A DNA stretch of 64,000 nt. Source: UBA1672 sp965263215. GTDB lineage: Bacteria > Pseudomonadota > Alphaproteobacteria > Micavibrionales > Micavibrionaceae. This document shows positions 27,565 to 35,888 of this stretch, piece after piece. The stretch covers positions 1,488,001 to 1,552,000 of the forward strand of contig OZ253663.1 in the NCBI GenBank assembly GCA_965263215.1. The letters run 5' to 3'. Position numbers and translations under genes: made by a program. Below the pieces are notes generated by a model. The model saw nothing but the letters and a program-made list of their open reading frames with translations. It made no database searches and was not told where the DNA came from. How positions within the stretch are numbered: position 1 is the first letter of the stretch; every line of letters starts with the position of its first letter.

Positions 27565-28791
27565 TTAATCTCTATACTTGCTCATTGCCAATGTGCAGTT
27601 TGTGCCACCAAAGCCAAAGCTATTTGATATAACCGTTTCGTGCTCTACATTATCGACACGCTGTGTTGCGATGGGAACATCGGTTGCTCCCTCATCCATA
27701 TTTTCGACATTGATACTAGGTGCTACAAAATTATTATTAATCATCAGAAGGCTGTATATGGCCTCTTGCACGCCCGTAGCTCCCAATGAGTGTCCTGTCA
27801 TTGACTTTGTCGCGCTTATGTAAGGAATATCCTGATCCATCGGGTCAAAGACTTTGCGGATGGCATCCAGTTCAGTGATGTCGCCTACGGGGGTGGATGT
27901 GCCGTGAGTGTTAATATATGTCACAGGTGATTTCACAGTTGATAAAGCTTGTCGCATGCATCGTACTGCGCCTTCGCCGCTTGGCGCTACCATGTCGGCG
28001 CCATCAGATGTTGCTCCGTATCCCGTAACTTCCGCGTATATTTTTGCACCACGTGCTTTGGCGTGTTCTAATTCCTCCAGAACGACAATACCGCCGCCGC
28101 CACTAATCACGAAACCATCACGATTGGCATCGTATGCACGAGCTGCACGCTCTGGCGTATCATTGTAATTCGACGACATTGCGCCCATTGCATCAAAGAG
28201 AACGGATAGCGTCCAATCCAGTTCCTCGCCACCGCCAGCAAACATAACATCTTGCTTACCCCATTGGATAAGTTCGGTTGCGTTACCGATACAATGTGAT
28301 GATGTTGAGCAGGCTGATGAAATTGAATAATTCACGCCTTTAATTTTGAAATTTGTTGCCGCCGTAGCAGATGTTGTTGAACACATTGCCTTAGGCACAG
28401 CAAATGGCCCGACCCGTTTGGGGCCTTTTTCACGGGTAATATCCGCAGCCAAAACTTGAGCGCGTGTTGAAGGTCCGCCGGAACCAACGATGATACCTGT
28501 ACGTTCGTTCACAACATCGTTTTCTTCTAAACCGGAATCGGCAATGGCTTGTTCCATCGACAAATGCGTATAAGCGGCGGCATCGCCCATAAAACGGAAT
28601 AACCGCTTATCAATATGATCGGAAAGAACAATGTCAGGTTTTCCGTGAATTTGTGAACGAAAGCCAAACTCGGCATATTCAGGCGCAGCCGAAATGCCGG
28701 ATTTTCCGTTTTTAAGTGATGTCAGTACATCGTCTTTGTTATTTCCGATACAAGAGACAATTCCCATTCCGGTTATTACTACGCGGCGCAT
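27565..28791 (-). CDS. fabB: Beta-ketoacyl-ACP synthase I
   Basis: 408 residues. The condensing triad is present: Cys in SISSACSTSSHCIGNA, His in YINTHGTSTPVGD, and His in ATKSMTGHSLGATG; the C-terminal NSFGFGGTNCTL is typical. The FabB type (rather than FabF) is supported by sequence and by the adjacent fabA, a pairing used for unsaturated fatty acid synthesis. Spacing to fabA is 42 bases. Confidence 0.95.
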   Translation of the reverse strand: MRRVVITGMGIVSCIGNNKDDVLTSLKNGKSGISAAPEYAEFGFRSQIHGKPDIVLSDHIDKRLFRFMGDAAAYTHLSMEQAIADSGLEENDVVNERTGIIVGSGGPSTRAQVLAADITREKGPKRVGPFAVPKAMCSTTSATAATNFKIKGVNYSISSACSTSSHCIGNATELIQWGKQDVMFAGGGEELDWTLSVLFDAMGAMSSNYNDTPERAARAYDANRDGFVISGGGGIVVLEELEHAKARGAKIYAEVTGYGATSDGADMVAPSGEGAVRCMRQALSTVKSPVTYINTHGTSTPVGDITELDAIRKVFDPMDQDIPYISATKSMTGHSLGATGVQEAIYSLLMINNNFVAPSINVENMDEGATDVPIATQRVDNVEHETVISNSFGFGGTNCTLAMSKYRD

Positions 28792-28833
28792 AACCTATTC
28801 CTCTCTTAGTAGATCAAAGTTAGGGGCATCTTA

Positions 28834-29361
28834 TTACATTGCTGATGTGTTATCAAACAATCCGACTTTTAAGCCTTTGGCCTTATATATTTCTTCACCG
28901 TCGCCATACATTGTGCCGTCACCAATGCCAAGAACGAGTTTACCGCTCATGACGCGCTTGATGTCGACAACATATTTAACAAGCTTCGTTGATGGTTGTA
29001 CCTGACCAGTGAGTTTTAGTTCACCTAAGCCAAGCGCACGGCCAGAGCCCGGCGCGCCTGTCCAACCAAGATAAAAACCGGTCAACTGCCACAGCGCATC
29101 AAGTCCAAGACAGCCCGGCATTACGGGATCACCCTTAAAGTGGCAATCAAAGAACCAAATATCGGGATTGATATCAAACTCGGCCTCGATGACGCCCTTA
29201 CCGTATGCGCCGCCTTCTGCAGAAACATGTGTAATGCGATCAAACATTAACATAGGGGGGAGTGGTAACTGCGCGTTACCGGGGCCAAATAGTTCACCAT
29301 TGCCACATGAAATTATATCTTCGTATGAATAGCTGGATTTTTGAACAAAAGTCATATTCAC
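28834..29361 (-). CDS. fabA: 3-hydroxydecanoyl-ACP dehydratase/isomerase
   Basis: 175 residues. The active-site His is in WFFDCHFKGDPVMPGCLGLD, followed by the LWQLTGFYLGW helix with the second catalytic acid and GSGRALGLGELKLTGQV. FabA introduces the cis double bond at the C10 stage, and FabB (next gene) extends it. Met1 and Met3 are both possible starts. First gene of the fabA-fabB-csaA-fabI block. Confidence 0.96.
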   Translation of the reverse strand: MNMTFVQKSSYSYEDIISCGNGELFGPGNAQLPLPPMLMFDRITHVSAEGGAYGKGVIEAEFDINPDIWFFDCHFKGDPVMPGCLGLDALWQLTGFYLGWTGAPGSGRALGLGELKLTGQVQPSTKLVKYVVDIKRVMSGKLVLGIGDGTMYGDGEEIYKAKGLKVGLFDNTSAM

Positions 29362-29448
29362 TCGCTGCTTTTTACATCAAACAGTTTTATACGAAGTTAT
29401 GATTATCGGGGCAAGGGGTGATTTAAGAAGAAGCGATCAAAAATGTGA

Positions 29449-30426
29449 TTAATACGAGACCATTTCAAAGTCTAAACATACATATTTATAACTTTCGGTG
29501 ATGGCAGACATTGCCAAAGGCTTTGCTATTGCGGGCTCGATCTCAGGTAGTTCTCCCCCTGAAGCAACCGCGATCATGCGCCCTGCGGCTTTTGCACAAG
29601 CAACGGCTTGGTCATAAGGCCCTGCAAGATCAATGGTACGGAAGAATCGTAAGCATGAGGGCTCTAACTCTCTGATTAATTCAACGGGTGCATTGATGGG
29701 GGTGTCGTTCGCCGCCAGACCAAAACGCCAGTCACTTCCCGCCGGTACGCCAAGTCGTACGGCTTCCTGTGTCATGCTATAGACGACTTGATCTAGGTTA
29801 TCAGGTAGCTCCCCTCCCCTAAATACGTTGCGTATATCCGATGAGTTTAGGGAGATGGCTAATCTGCGCCCTGCTACACCGCTTAATGCAGAAATGCAGT
29901 CACCGCCAGTCCAACCGTTATGACCGATTTTTGTATCAATGGATACATCACATAATTCTTGTGCGGCCACTTCAAAGGCCATGCATTTTTTAACACACTC
30001 CATAAGTAGGCGGAATGTTTCTGCACGAGGAATCCCCATATCCTCCCATCCAACAATGACATGTTGGAAGACTGTTAAAATTAAATCGTGAAGCTCAAAG
30101 TTACAATCGAGCCACTCCTCAAAGAACACACGCGCAGCTAGACGCCCGCGCTCAGTTTCGTAGTCGACAATGTGCGCGGGGGGCAATGCGTATGGCGCCA
30201 ACATGCCTTTTGCCGGGTGGCAGCCTAGTAAATGAGATAGTTTCTTGAAGCTTGCCTGCATCGCCTGATCGGCATCTTCAAATATGAAATATGTTTCCAC
30301 CAACACACCGGCCATGTGCTGAATAACCTTCATACCATCCACACCACGTTCGTGGTCAGCGGAGAGTTGAATCAAAGCAGAGTGGAAACGGGAGCCCATT
30401 TCCGGCTTGTTAGTCAGTGTAAACAT
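29449..30426 (-). CDS. Protein of unknown function, 325 residues
   Basis: No domain recognised. No signal peptide or membrane span; many cysteines (about seven) and several His-containing stretches (HNGWTGGDCISALSG is the most distinctive). It looks like a soluble, mostly helical cytosolic protein. It lies on the same strand upstream of fabA with an 87-base gap, so co-transcription is possible but not shown. The reading frame is long and clean, and codon use looks normal. Confidence 0.7.
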   Translation of the reverse strand: MFTLTNKPEMGSRFHSALIQLSADHERGVDGMKVIQHMAGVLVETYFIFEDADQAMQASFKKLSHLLGCHPAKGMLAPYALPPAHIVDYETERGRLAARVFFEEWLDCNFELHDLILTVFQHVIVGWEDMGIPRAETFRLLMECVKKCMAFEVAAQELCDVSIDTKIGHNGWTGGDCISALSGVAGRRLAISLNSSDIRNVFRGGELPDNLDQVVYSMTQEAVRLGVPAGSDWRFGLAANDTPINAPVELIRELEPSCLRFFRTIDLAGPYDQAVACAKAAGRMIAVASGGELPEIEPAIAKPLAMSAITESYKYVCLDFEMVSY

Positions 30427-30511
30427 TTTATTTTGAACCTTGAATCAGGACTGATAAAGGTGAGTCGTTGGAAGAACTTTTTAAACGCAGCAGAACGCTA
30501 CGAATATGATT

Positions 30512-31081
30512 CTAATCAAAATTTTCGTTTTCGTAAACACCCCAAAGTGATTTTCTTTCGATCCATCCCGAAATCCCTGACGCTGTTACATGGCACATCT
30601 GCCCCAGACACTCTTTGACTTTGATCAATGATTTCGGCTCTAACATCATGGAAACACTATGTTTTTCTGGTGTGTCTTCTATGTTGTGTTTATATGCAAT
30701 CACTGGTTTATCACTGTGAATAAGCCCTGTCCTTTTTCCTGATAAAAGTGTCTTGAAAACCCACCCTTCTGCGCCTTCATAGTCTTTTATCTTACGCCAG
30801 TGATCATATTCGAGGATAACTTCAACGGGTAGTGATTTCATTTTGACGACCCATTTTACAGGGTATTTTTGCCCCGGTCCTGCGCGCACATTTGTTGTGT
30901 CCTTCGCCAATGATACAAAGCGAGGGATCGGTAGGCCGCTATTGCTGAACACTTCTTTTTTGTCGTTTGGTATGTCCTGCGCATTAGTATTTTGAGACAA
31001 GAAAAGCGTAAGAAATAACAGAGATACAAAAAAGAAGATTAGAAAGCGTGCGGGGTTTGAGACGTTTTTTTCTTTCATCAC
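30512..31081 (-). CDS. Secreted protein with bacterial SH3 domains
   Basis: 189 residues. A signal peptide or anchor (ARFLIFFFVSLLFLTLFLSQ, cleavage near TNAQ) is followed by an SH3_4-like domain with TTNVRAGPGQKYPVKWVVKM and a YEGAEGWVFKTLLSG segment, then a second SH3-like half ending SGISGWIERKSLWGVY. Such proteins are common in alphaproteobacteria and are thought to bind cell wall or peptides in the periplasm; no activity is known. The gene start is close to the divergent dusA. Confidence 0.85.
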   Translation of the reverse strand: MMKEKNVSNPARFLIFFFVSLLFLTLFLSQNTNAQDIPNDKKEVFSNSGLPIPRFVSLAKDTTNVRAGPGQKYPVKWVVKMKSLPVEVILEYDHWRKIKDYEGAEGWVFKTLLSGKRTGLIHSDKPVIAYKHNIEDTPEKHSVSMMLEPKSLIKVKECLGQMCHVTASGISGWIERKSLWGVYENENFD

Positions 31082-31107
31082 CTCTATTTTATGATAAAAA
31101 CGCCGCT

Positions 31108-32094
31108 ATGAATCAAGGAAATAAAGCAATTATACCCGTTTCTGTTGCGCCAATGATGGATTGGACGGATCGTCATTGCCGTTTTTTTCACCGTCTTATC
31201 TCCCCTAATGCGATGCTTTATACTGAAATGAAGACCACAGGCGCGTTGTTGCACGGTGATAAAAACCGTTTCTTACAGTTCAGCGAACAAGAACAGCCTG
31301 TCGCCTTGCAGCTTGGTGGCTCTAATCCAGATGATCTAGCCACATGCGCAAAAATGGGCGAAGATTACGGATATAATGAGATCAACTTAAATTGTGGATG
31401 TCCGAGTGACCGTGTACAAAAAGGTAAAATCGGCGCGATTTTGATGGAAGAGCCAAATTTAGTCGCTGATGGTGTGGCGGCTATGATTGAGGCTGTTGAT
31501 ATTCCGGTCACCGTTAAGTGCCGCATTGGGATAGACGAACAGGATGATTTTGAATTTTTGAATACATTTGTGACTACGATTAAAAATGTTGAATGCAAAA
31601 CCGTCATTGTTCACGCGCGCAAGGCATGGCTACAGGGGCTCAGTCCGAAAGAAAACAGAACAAAGCCACCCATTAATTATGAGCGTGTTGCAGAAATAAA
31701 AAAGACGCATCCAAAATTGAATATTGCGGTAAACGGAGATATCAAAACAGTCGATGCAGTCGAACAGCATCTGGAGGTATTCGATAGTGTGATGCTTGGT
31801 CGTGAGGCTTATCAAAATCCATATATTTTAGCGGAGCTTGAAAAAAGAGTTTTTAAAAATCGTGAGACATTAAGTCGGAAGGCTGTTGCCAGAGCAATGA
31901 TCCCATATATTGAAGGGCAGGCGGAGAAATTCGGCACGCCGATTAAGTCAATAACACGGCACATGGTGGGATTATTTCATCAACAAAAAGGTGCAAAAAA
32001 ATGGCGCCAAGTTCTCAGCACCCTTCCTCATCAAGAAGGCACAACAGCCGAAAATATTATAGAAGAAGCCCTAAAAAGTGTCGACGATACTTAA
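31108..32094 (+). CDS. dusA: tRNA-dihydrouridine(20/20a) synthase DusA
   Basis: 328 residues from ATG 31108 (MNQGNKAIIPVSVAPMMDWT), with a short but usual length; the frame opens at a GTG at 31048 that overlaps the divergent SH3 gene and adds non-conserved residues. FMN/active-site motifs are SVAPMMDWTDRHCRFF, LQLGGSNPDDLA, NLNCGCPSDRVQKGKIGAIL (catalytic Cys) and the C-terminal HMVGLFHQQKGAKKWRQVL, which is typical of DusA. It reduces uridine 20 or 20a in tRNA. The stop overlaps the convergent unknown gene by four bases. Confidence 0.95.
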   Translation: MNQGNKAIIPVSVAPMMDWTDRHCRFFHRLISPNAMLYTEMKTTGALLHGDKNRFLQFSEQEQPVALQLGGSNPDDLATCAKMGEDYGYNEINLNCGCPSDRVQKGKIGAILMEEPNLVADGVAAMIEAVDIPVTVKCRIGIDEQDDFEFLNTFVTTIKNVECKTVIVHARKAWLQGLSPKENRTKPPINYERVAEIKKTHPKLNIAVNGDIKTVDAVEQHLEVFDSVMLGREAYQNPYILAELEKRVFKNRETLSRKAVARAMIPYIEGQAEKFGTPIKSITRHMVGLFHQQKGAKKWRQVLSTLPHQEGTTAENIIEEALKSVDDT

Positions 32095-32711
32095 ACCGTT
32101 CCAACAAGATTGGAATCTTTCAAGGTAACACGCCCATCAAAGGTCACTTCATAATGCGCGTCATAAACACCATTACCTGACCAGATTCTAGTATTTATGT
32201 CGTAATGCGATAATTTTTCATTCTTTTTGATGGTTGCACCAGAGTATTTACGCAAGAACCTTGTGCGCTCGTAAGGACTACGGTCATATATAAATTCGCT
32301 GTTTTGCCCTTCGATAATACGGGCATTTTCACCTTCTTGATTATCAGAGAATATGCAGAAAAACTTCAGGTAGTCATGAACGTTGTCATCGGTGAGTTTT
32401 AAGACACCAGTTTCGTTTACTTCTGCGATGACTTCGAACAACCCTTTTAGTTGGGCATATTCATAGCCGTATTCGATAAAAAAGGCATACCCCCATTCTT
32501 CATCTTTGATTTTACTAATCTGAAGGATGTTCACTTCGTCATAAAAAGGAAGTGGTTTGTACAAAACTTTATGCGTAGAGGAATCTAAATTCTCTGAGCC
32601 ATAGGGGCTAACGAATTTCAGGAAGGCATCTTTGTCCTGATACTCTTCCCAAGTACCATCATTCTCAACCAAATAGATTAGTTTTTGATTTTGCGCTTCA
32701 TGTGAAAGCAT
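32091..32711 (-). CDS. Unknown protein, tandem paralogue A
   Basis: 206 residues from ATG 32711; the frame opens at a TTG at 32723. It is clearly homologous to the next gene upstream: both share DGTWEEY/DGSWETY, PLPFYDEVNILQ/ALPFYKDVNILQ, YLKFFCIF/YLKFFCLF with EGE and an IIEG..SEF segment, and end with a short acidic tail. No signal or membrane segment. Rich in aromatic and acidic residues, mixed alpha/beta in appearance. I do not recognise a named family. Nine-to-twenty bases separate the pair, so they are co-transcribed. Confidence 0.75.
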   Translation of the reverse strand: MLSHEAQNQKLIYLVENDGTWEEYQDKDAFLKFVSPYGSENLDSSTHKVLYKPLPFYDEVNILQISKIKDEEWGYAFFIEYGYEYAQLKGLFEVIAEVNETGVLKLTDDNVHDYLKFFCIFSDNQEGENARIIEGQNSEFIYDRSPYERTRFLRKYSGATIKKNEKLSHYDINTRIWSGNGVYDAHYEVTFDGRVTLKDSNLVGTV

Positions 32712-32731
32712 AGAGTGTTCCAAACATTACT

Positions 32732-33343
32732 TTAAATAGAGCCAATCATTTCGTCGTCTTTCATTTCAACGTGACCGCCTTGGGTGACTTCAAACACGGC
32801 GTCATAAACATAACCTTCGTTCAAGACACGTGTTTTGATTGTGCATCGGCCTAATTTGTCGAAACCTGAAATCTCAGAGCCCTCGAATTTACGCAAGTGG
32901 CGTGATTTATCGTAACCACTTAATTCAACCAGAAATTCACTGTCTGGGCCTTCTATGATGTAGTAACACTCACCTTCTTCGTTCTTTGTGAACAGGCAGA
33001 AGAATTTCAGGTAATCCATTGCATTTTCTGCATCCAATGCAATCGCACCTGTATCGTTTAGCTCGTGAATAACATCGCTCATGCCACGCAGTAAAATGTA
33101 ATCGTCACCATGTTCTAAAAAGAAATAATAAAGAGGCTCTTCTTCCCAACCTGTGGATGTGACTTGTAAGATATTAACATCTTTATAAAATGGTAAAGCC
33201 TTTGCAAAAACCTTGGTGTTACCAGCGTTCAGCTCTTGCCCCTCCATCGGGCTGATGAAAGATAAAAAGCTTGCTGTATCTTTATAAGTTTCCCAGCTGC
33301 CGTCATCACAGTTAAACATGCTGATCAAAGGTTTCTCTGACAT
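32732..33343 (-). CDS. Unknown protein, tandem paralogue B
   Basis: 203 residues from ATG 33343, which has AAGGA six bases upstream; an ATG two codons earlier sits too close to that site. It shares its whole length with the adjacent paralogue A (see shared blocks there), so the pair arose by tandem duplication. Cytosolic, acidic, no recognised domain. It begins 52 bases downstream of sufA on the same strand and could be the tail of the suf transcript. Confidence 0.75.
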   Translation of the reverse strand: MSEKPLISMFNCDDGSWETYKDTASFLSFISPMEGQELNAGNTKVFAKALPFYKDVNILQVTSTGWEEEPLYYFFLEHGDDYILLRGMSDVIHELNDTGAIALDAENAMDYLKFFCLFTKNEEGECYYIIEGPDSEFLVELSGYDKSRHLRKFEGSEISGFDKLGRCTIKTRVLNEGYVYDAVFEVTQGGHVEMKDDEMIGSI

Positions 33344-33395
33344 TATCATTCCTTACTAAAAGTTTTCTGTTTTCTTAAAAATTATCATTAGAGTG

Positions 33396-33764
33396 TTACG
33401 GCTTCTCTGGCAAGCCTTCACCGACCTGAAAGCTCTCCCCACAACCGCAGCGGCCTACTTCATTGGGGTTGATAAAATCAAAACGGGCATTGCCAAGCTC
33501 ATCGGTGATGTAATCGATCTTTGTGCCAAATAACATCCATGAATAGAGTTTTGGTATATAAATATCCGCGCCGTTTTCTTCGAATTTCTCATCCGCGCTC
33601 AAATCATCATCGGTTGAAACATATTCCATTTGATAACTATTACCGGAGCATCCTGTCGCCTTCACGGTGAGCCTTAGCCCTTGCGTATCATCAGGTGCGC
33701 TGCTCATTAGTTCTTTGATATGCTGCGCGGCTTTTTCTGTAATTTGAATGGGGGTATCACTCAT
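33396..33764 (-). CDS. sufA: Iron-sulfur cluster carrier, A-type (SufA/ErpA/IscA family)
   Basis: 122 residues. The three cluster cysteines are visible: one in VKATGCSGNSYQMEY and two in GRCGCGESFQV near the C-terminus. A-type carriers receive Fe-S clusters from the SufBCD scaffold and pass them to apoproteins. It is the last recognisable suf gene, 12 bases after sufT. SufA is preferred over ErpA because of the operon. Confidence 0.92.
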   Translation of the reverse strand: MSDTPIQITEKAAQHIKELMSSAPDDTQGLRLTVKATGCSGNSYQMEYVSTDDDLSADEKFEENGADIYIPKLYSWMLFGTKIDYITDELGNARFDFINPNEVGRCGCGESFQVGEGLPEKP

Positions 33765-33776
33765 CTTGCTTTTTCC

Positions 33777-34169
33777 TTACGTAAACATATTTAGTTGCAT
33801 TTTCGCGGTTTCTGCCATCATGGACGGGTTCCATTGTGGCTCCCATATGATTTCAACCTCAACACCGCCAACGCCCTCTAGTGGTAAAATAGCGCCTTGT
33901 ACCCAGGCCGGCATTTCTTGTGCCACCGGACATGCGGGTGAGGTTAAAGACATCTCTACCTTTACATCTGAAACACCGTTCTCTTCTTTTTCGATTTTGA
34001 CATTATAAATCAAACCAAGTTCATAGATATTGACCGGAATTTCAGGGTCGTAAATTTCCTTCAAACCTTTTTCGATCTCAGCCCATAATTTATGTTCACG
34101 CGGTACATCAACGTGAGGCGGCTGTGTCAAGTGATCGTAGTTTTCTTCTATTTGTTCTTTTTCGCTCAT
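33777..34169 (-). CDS. sufT: SUF-associated DUF59/MIP18 family protein SufT
   Basis: 130 residues from ATG 34169, whose ATGA overlaps the stop of the upstream gene; an in-frame GTG three codons earlier is less likely. The DUF59 core is seen: EIYDPEIPVNIYELGLIYNV, VEMSLTSPACPVAQEMPAWV and a C-terminal IIWEPQWNPSMMAETAKMQL. SufT proteins help maturation of Fe-S proteins, particularly under high demand. Usual neighbour of sufS/sufA. Confidence 0.93.
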   Translation of the reverse strand: MSEKEQIEENYDHLTQPPHVDVPREHKLWAEIEKGLKEIYDPEIPVNIYELGLIYNVKIEKEENGVSDVKVEMSLTSPACPVAQEMPAWVQGAILPLEGVGGVEVEIIWEPQWNPSMMAETAKMQLNMFT

Positions 34170-34621
34170 TTTAAGCACCCGCTCATCATGTTTAATGCTT
34201 CCATTTTACCAAGTTTTCTATTCGGACTTATTCCATTTAATTGTTTAATAACCATATTCATCAACTTTTGATTAAAGCAATGACAGTCGAGATTTTGCCC
34301 CGATTTGCTTCTGATGTCTTTTTTTAGGGTATCACACTGCTCTGTTCCGTATTGTTTAACGTGTTTTTTCCCACATGACATTAATTGGTTCATATATTCC
34401 GTTCTAAATTTAGGGTCTTCTTTGTTAAAAAATGGGTTATCCCTTATATATTCGGTAGAACATTGACAAAGTTGCGTTGTATCTCCGCGAAAAATTTCAT
34501 GTTTCGCCGCCGTTTCCATACAAGTTTTTTGGTTTTTCTCAACAGTAAGGTTTACGACCCATCCATAGGCGAGATAGCCGGCAAACAAAACCAAGACCAA
34601 AATGATTGAAAAAATTCTCAT
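34166..34621 (-). CDS. Small secreted or anchored eight-cysteine protein within the suf operon
   Basis: 151 residues with one N-terminal hydrophobic segment (about 4-22; signal or anchor). Eight cysteines at residues 34, 52, 54, 83, 96, 113, 115 and 149 give the pattern C-x17-CxC-x28-C-x12-C-x16-CxC-x33-C. The same arrangement, with identical x12 and x16 spacings, occurs in the secreted gene at 54560-55213. Disulfides or metal binding in the periplasm are plausible. It is coupled to sufT (ATGA overlap) and follows sufS by four bases, so it belongs to the suf transcript although the SUF machinery is cytosolic. No known family recognised. Confidence 0.75.
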   Translation of the reverse strand: MRIFSIILVLVLFAGYLAYGWVVNLTVEKNQKTCMETAAKHEIFRGDTTQLCQCSTEYIRDNPFFNKEDPKFRTEYMNQLMSCGKKHVKQYGTEQCDTLKKDIRSKSGQNLDCHCFNQKLMNMVIKQLNGISPNRKLGKMEALNMMSGCLK

Positions 34622-34625
34622 GTGT

Positions 34626-35888
34626 CTATCCGAATAGCTCCTGCACTTTTTTCAATCCTGTAATCAGGGCGTCAATATCCTCTTTGTTTGTATACATAGC
34701 AATCGAAGCGCGCGCTGTGGCATCAACGCCCATCGTTTCCATCAACGGCATCGCGCAATGATGGCCTGTGCGGATGGCCACACCGCATTGATCAAGGATC
34801 ATCCCGATATCACTGGGGTGAGTGCCGTTAATTGTAAAGCTCAGCACACCGGCTTTATGTCTTAAAGATTTCGGTCCGTGGAGTGTTAAATCTTCTACCT
34901 CTAAAATCGCCTCTGTAGCGTATTTCAGAAGGTTTTCCTCATGTCGTGCGATCTTATCCATGCCGATATTCACAAGGTAGTCCACCGCAGCGCCAAGGCC
35001 AATAACCTCTACAATCGCAGGGGTTCCAGCCTCGAATTTATAGGGCGCTTCGCGGTATATCGTCCCTTTGCTAAGACTCACATGTTCTATCATGTCTCCA
35101 CCGCCCTGATATGGCGGCATAGAATTAAGCAAATCATATTTCCCGTAGAGCACACCAATACCACTAGGCGCGTAAAGCTTATGTCCTGTGAACACGTAAA
35201 AGTCCGCGTCCATATCCGTGACATTGACGGAACGGTGAACAACACCTTGTGATCCATCAATCAGAATTTTGATATCAAGGTTATGGGTGCGCACCATTGT
35301 GACGATTTCATCTATCGGATTAATCGTGCCAAGTGCGTTTGATATCTCCACAACGCTAACCAATTTTGTTTTGTTGGACAGCAGGGATTTGAACACCGCC
35401 ATATCCAATGTGCCGTCATCTGTGATAGGCACAACTTTAACCACTACGCCGATCTGCTCTGCCAGAATTTGCCACGGCACGATATTGGCGTGATGCTCCA
35501 TCTCCGTGATGAGTATCTCATCACCTTCTTTCAGGTTCGTTCGCGCCCAGCTCTGCGCGACGAGGTTTATGCCTTCGGTGGAATTACGAGTGAACACAAT
35601 GTTCTTTTCTGATGGCGCGCCGATAAAGCCCGCGACTTTCTTGCGGACATCTTCAAAAGCCTGCGTCAGATTTTGAGAGATTTCGTATAACCCGCGGTGA
35701 ATGTTGGAGTATCCACCACTCAGCACAGCATCCATGGCATCAATAACGGCCTTAGGCTTTTGCGCGCTCGCGGCGCTATCCAGAAACGCCAAAGGCTTAC
35801 TGTTCATCAGTTTACCCAGGGCCGGAAAATCATCGCGCCATGGTGATTGGAGATCAGGCGTCTCTATTTCAGTTGCTCTGTCAGCCAT
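34626..35888 (-). CDS. sufS: Cysteine desulfurase SufS
   Basis: 420 residues. The PLP-binding lysine is in DFYVFTGHKLYAPSGIGVLY and the active-site cysteine in AIRTGHHCAMPLMETMG; other motifs are LDSAASAQKP and FTRNSTEGINLVAQSW. It removes sulfur from cysteine for Fe-S assembly. It overlaps sufD by 25 bases. No SufE or SufU partner is seen in this window. Confidence 0.96.
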   Translation of the reverse strand: MADRATEIETPDLQSPWRDDFPALGKLMNSKPLAFLDSAASAQKPKAVIDAMDAVLSGGYSNIHRGLYEISQNLTQAFEDVRKKVAGFIGAPSEKNIVFTRNSTEGINLVAQSWARTNLKEGDEILITEMEHHANIVPWQILAEQIGVVVKVVPITDDGTLDMAVFKSLLSNKTKLVSVVEISNALGTINPIDEIVTMVRTHNLDIKILIDGSQGVVHRSVNVTDMDADFYVFTGHKLYAPSGIGVLYGKYDLLNSMPPYQGGGDMIEHVSLSKGTIYREAPYKFEAGTPAIVEVIGLGAAVDYLVNIGMDKIARHEENLLKYATEAILEVEDLTLHGPKSLRHKAGVLSFTINGTHPSDIGMILDQCGVAIRTGHHCAMPLMETMGVDATARASIAMYTNKEDIDALITGLKKVQELFG

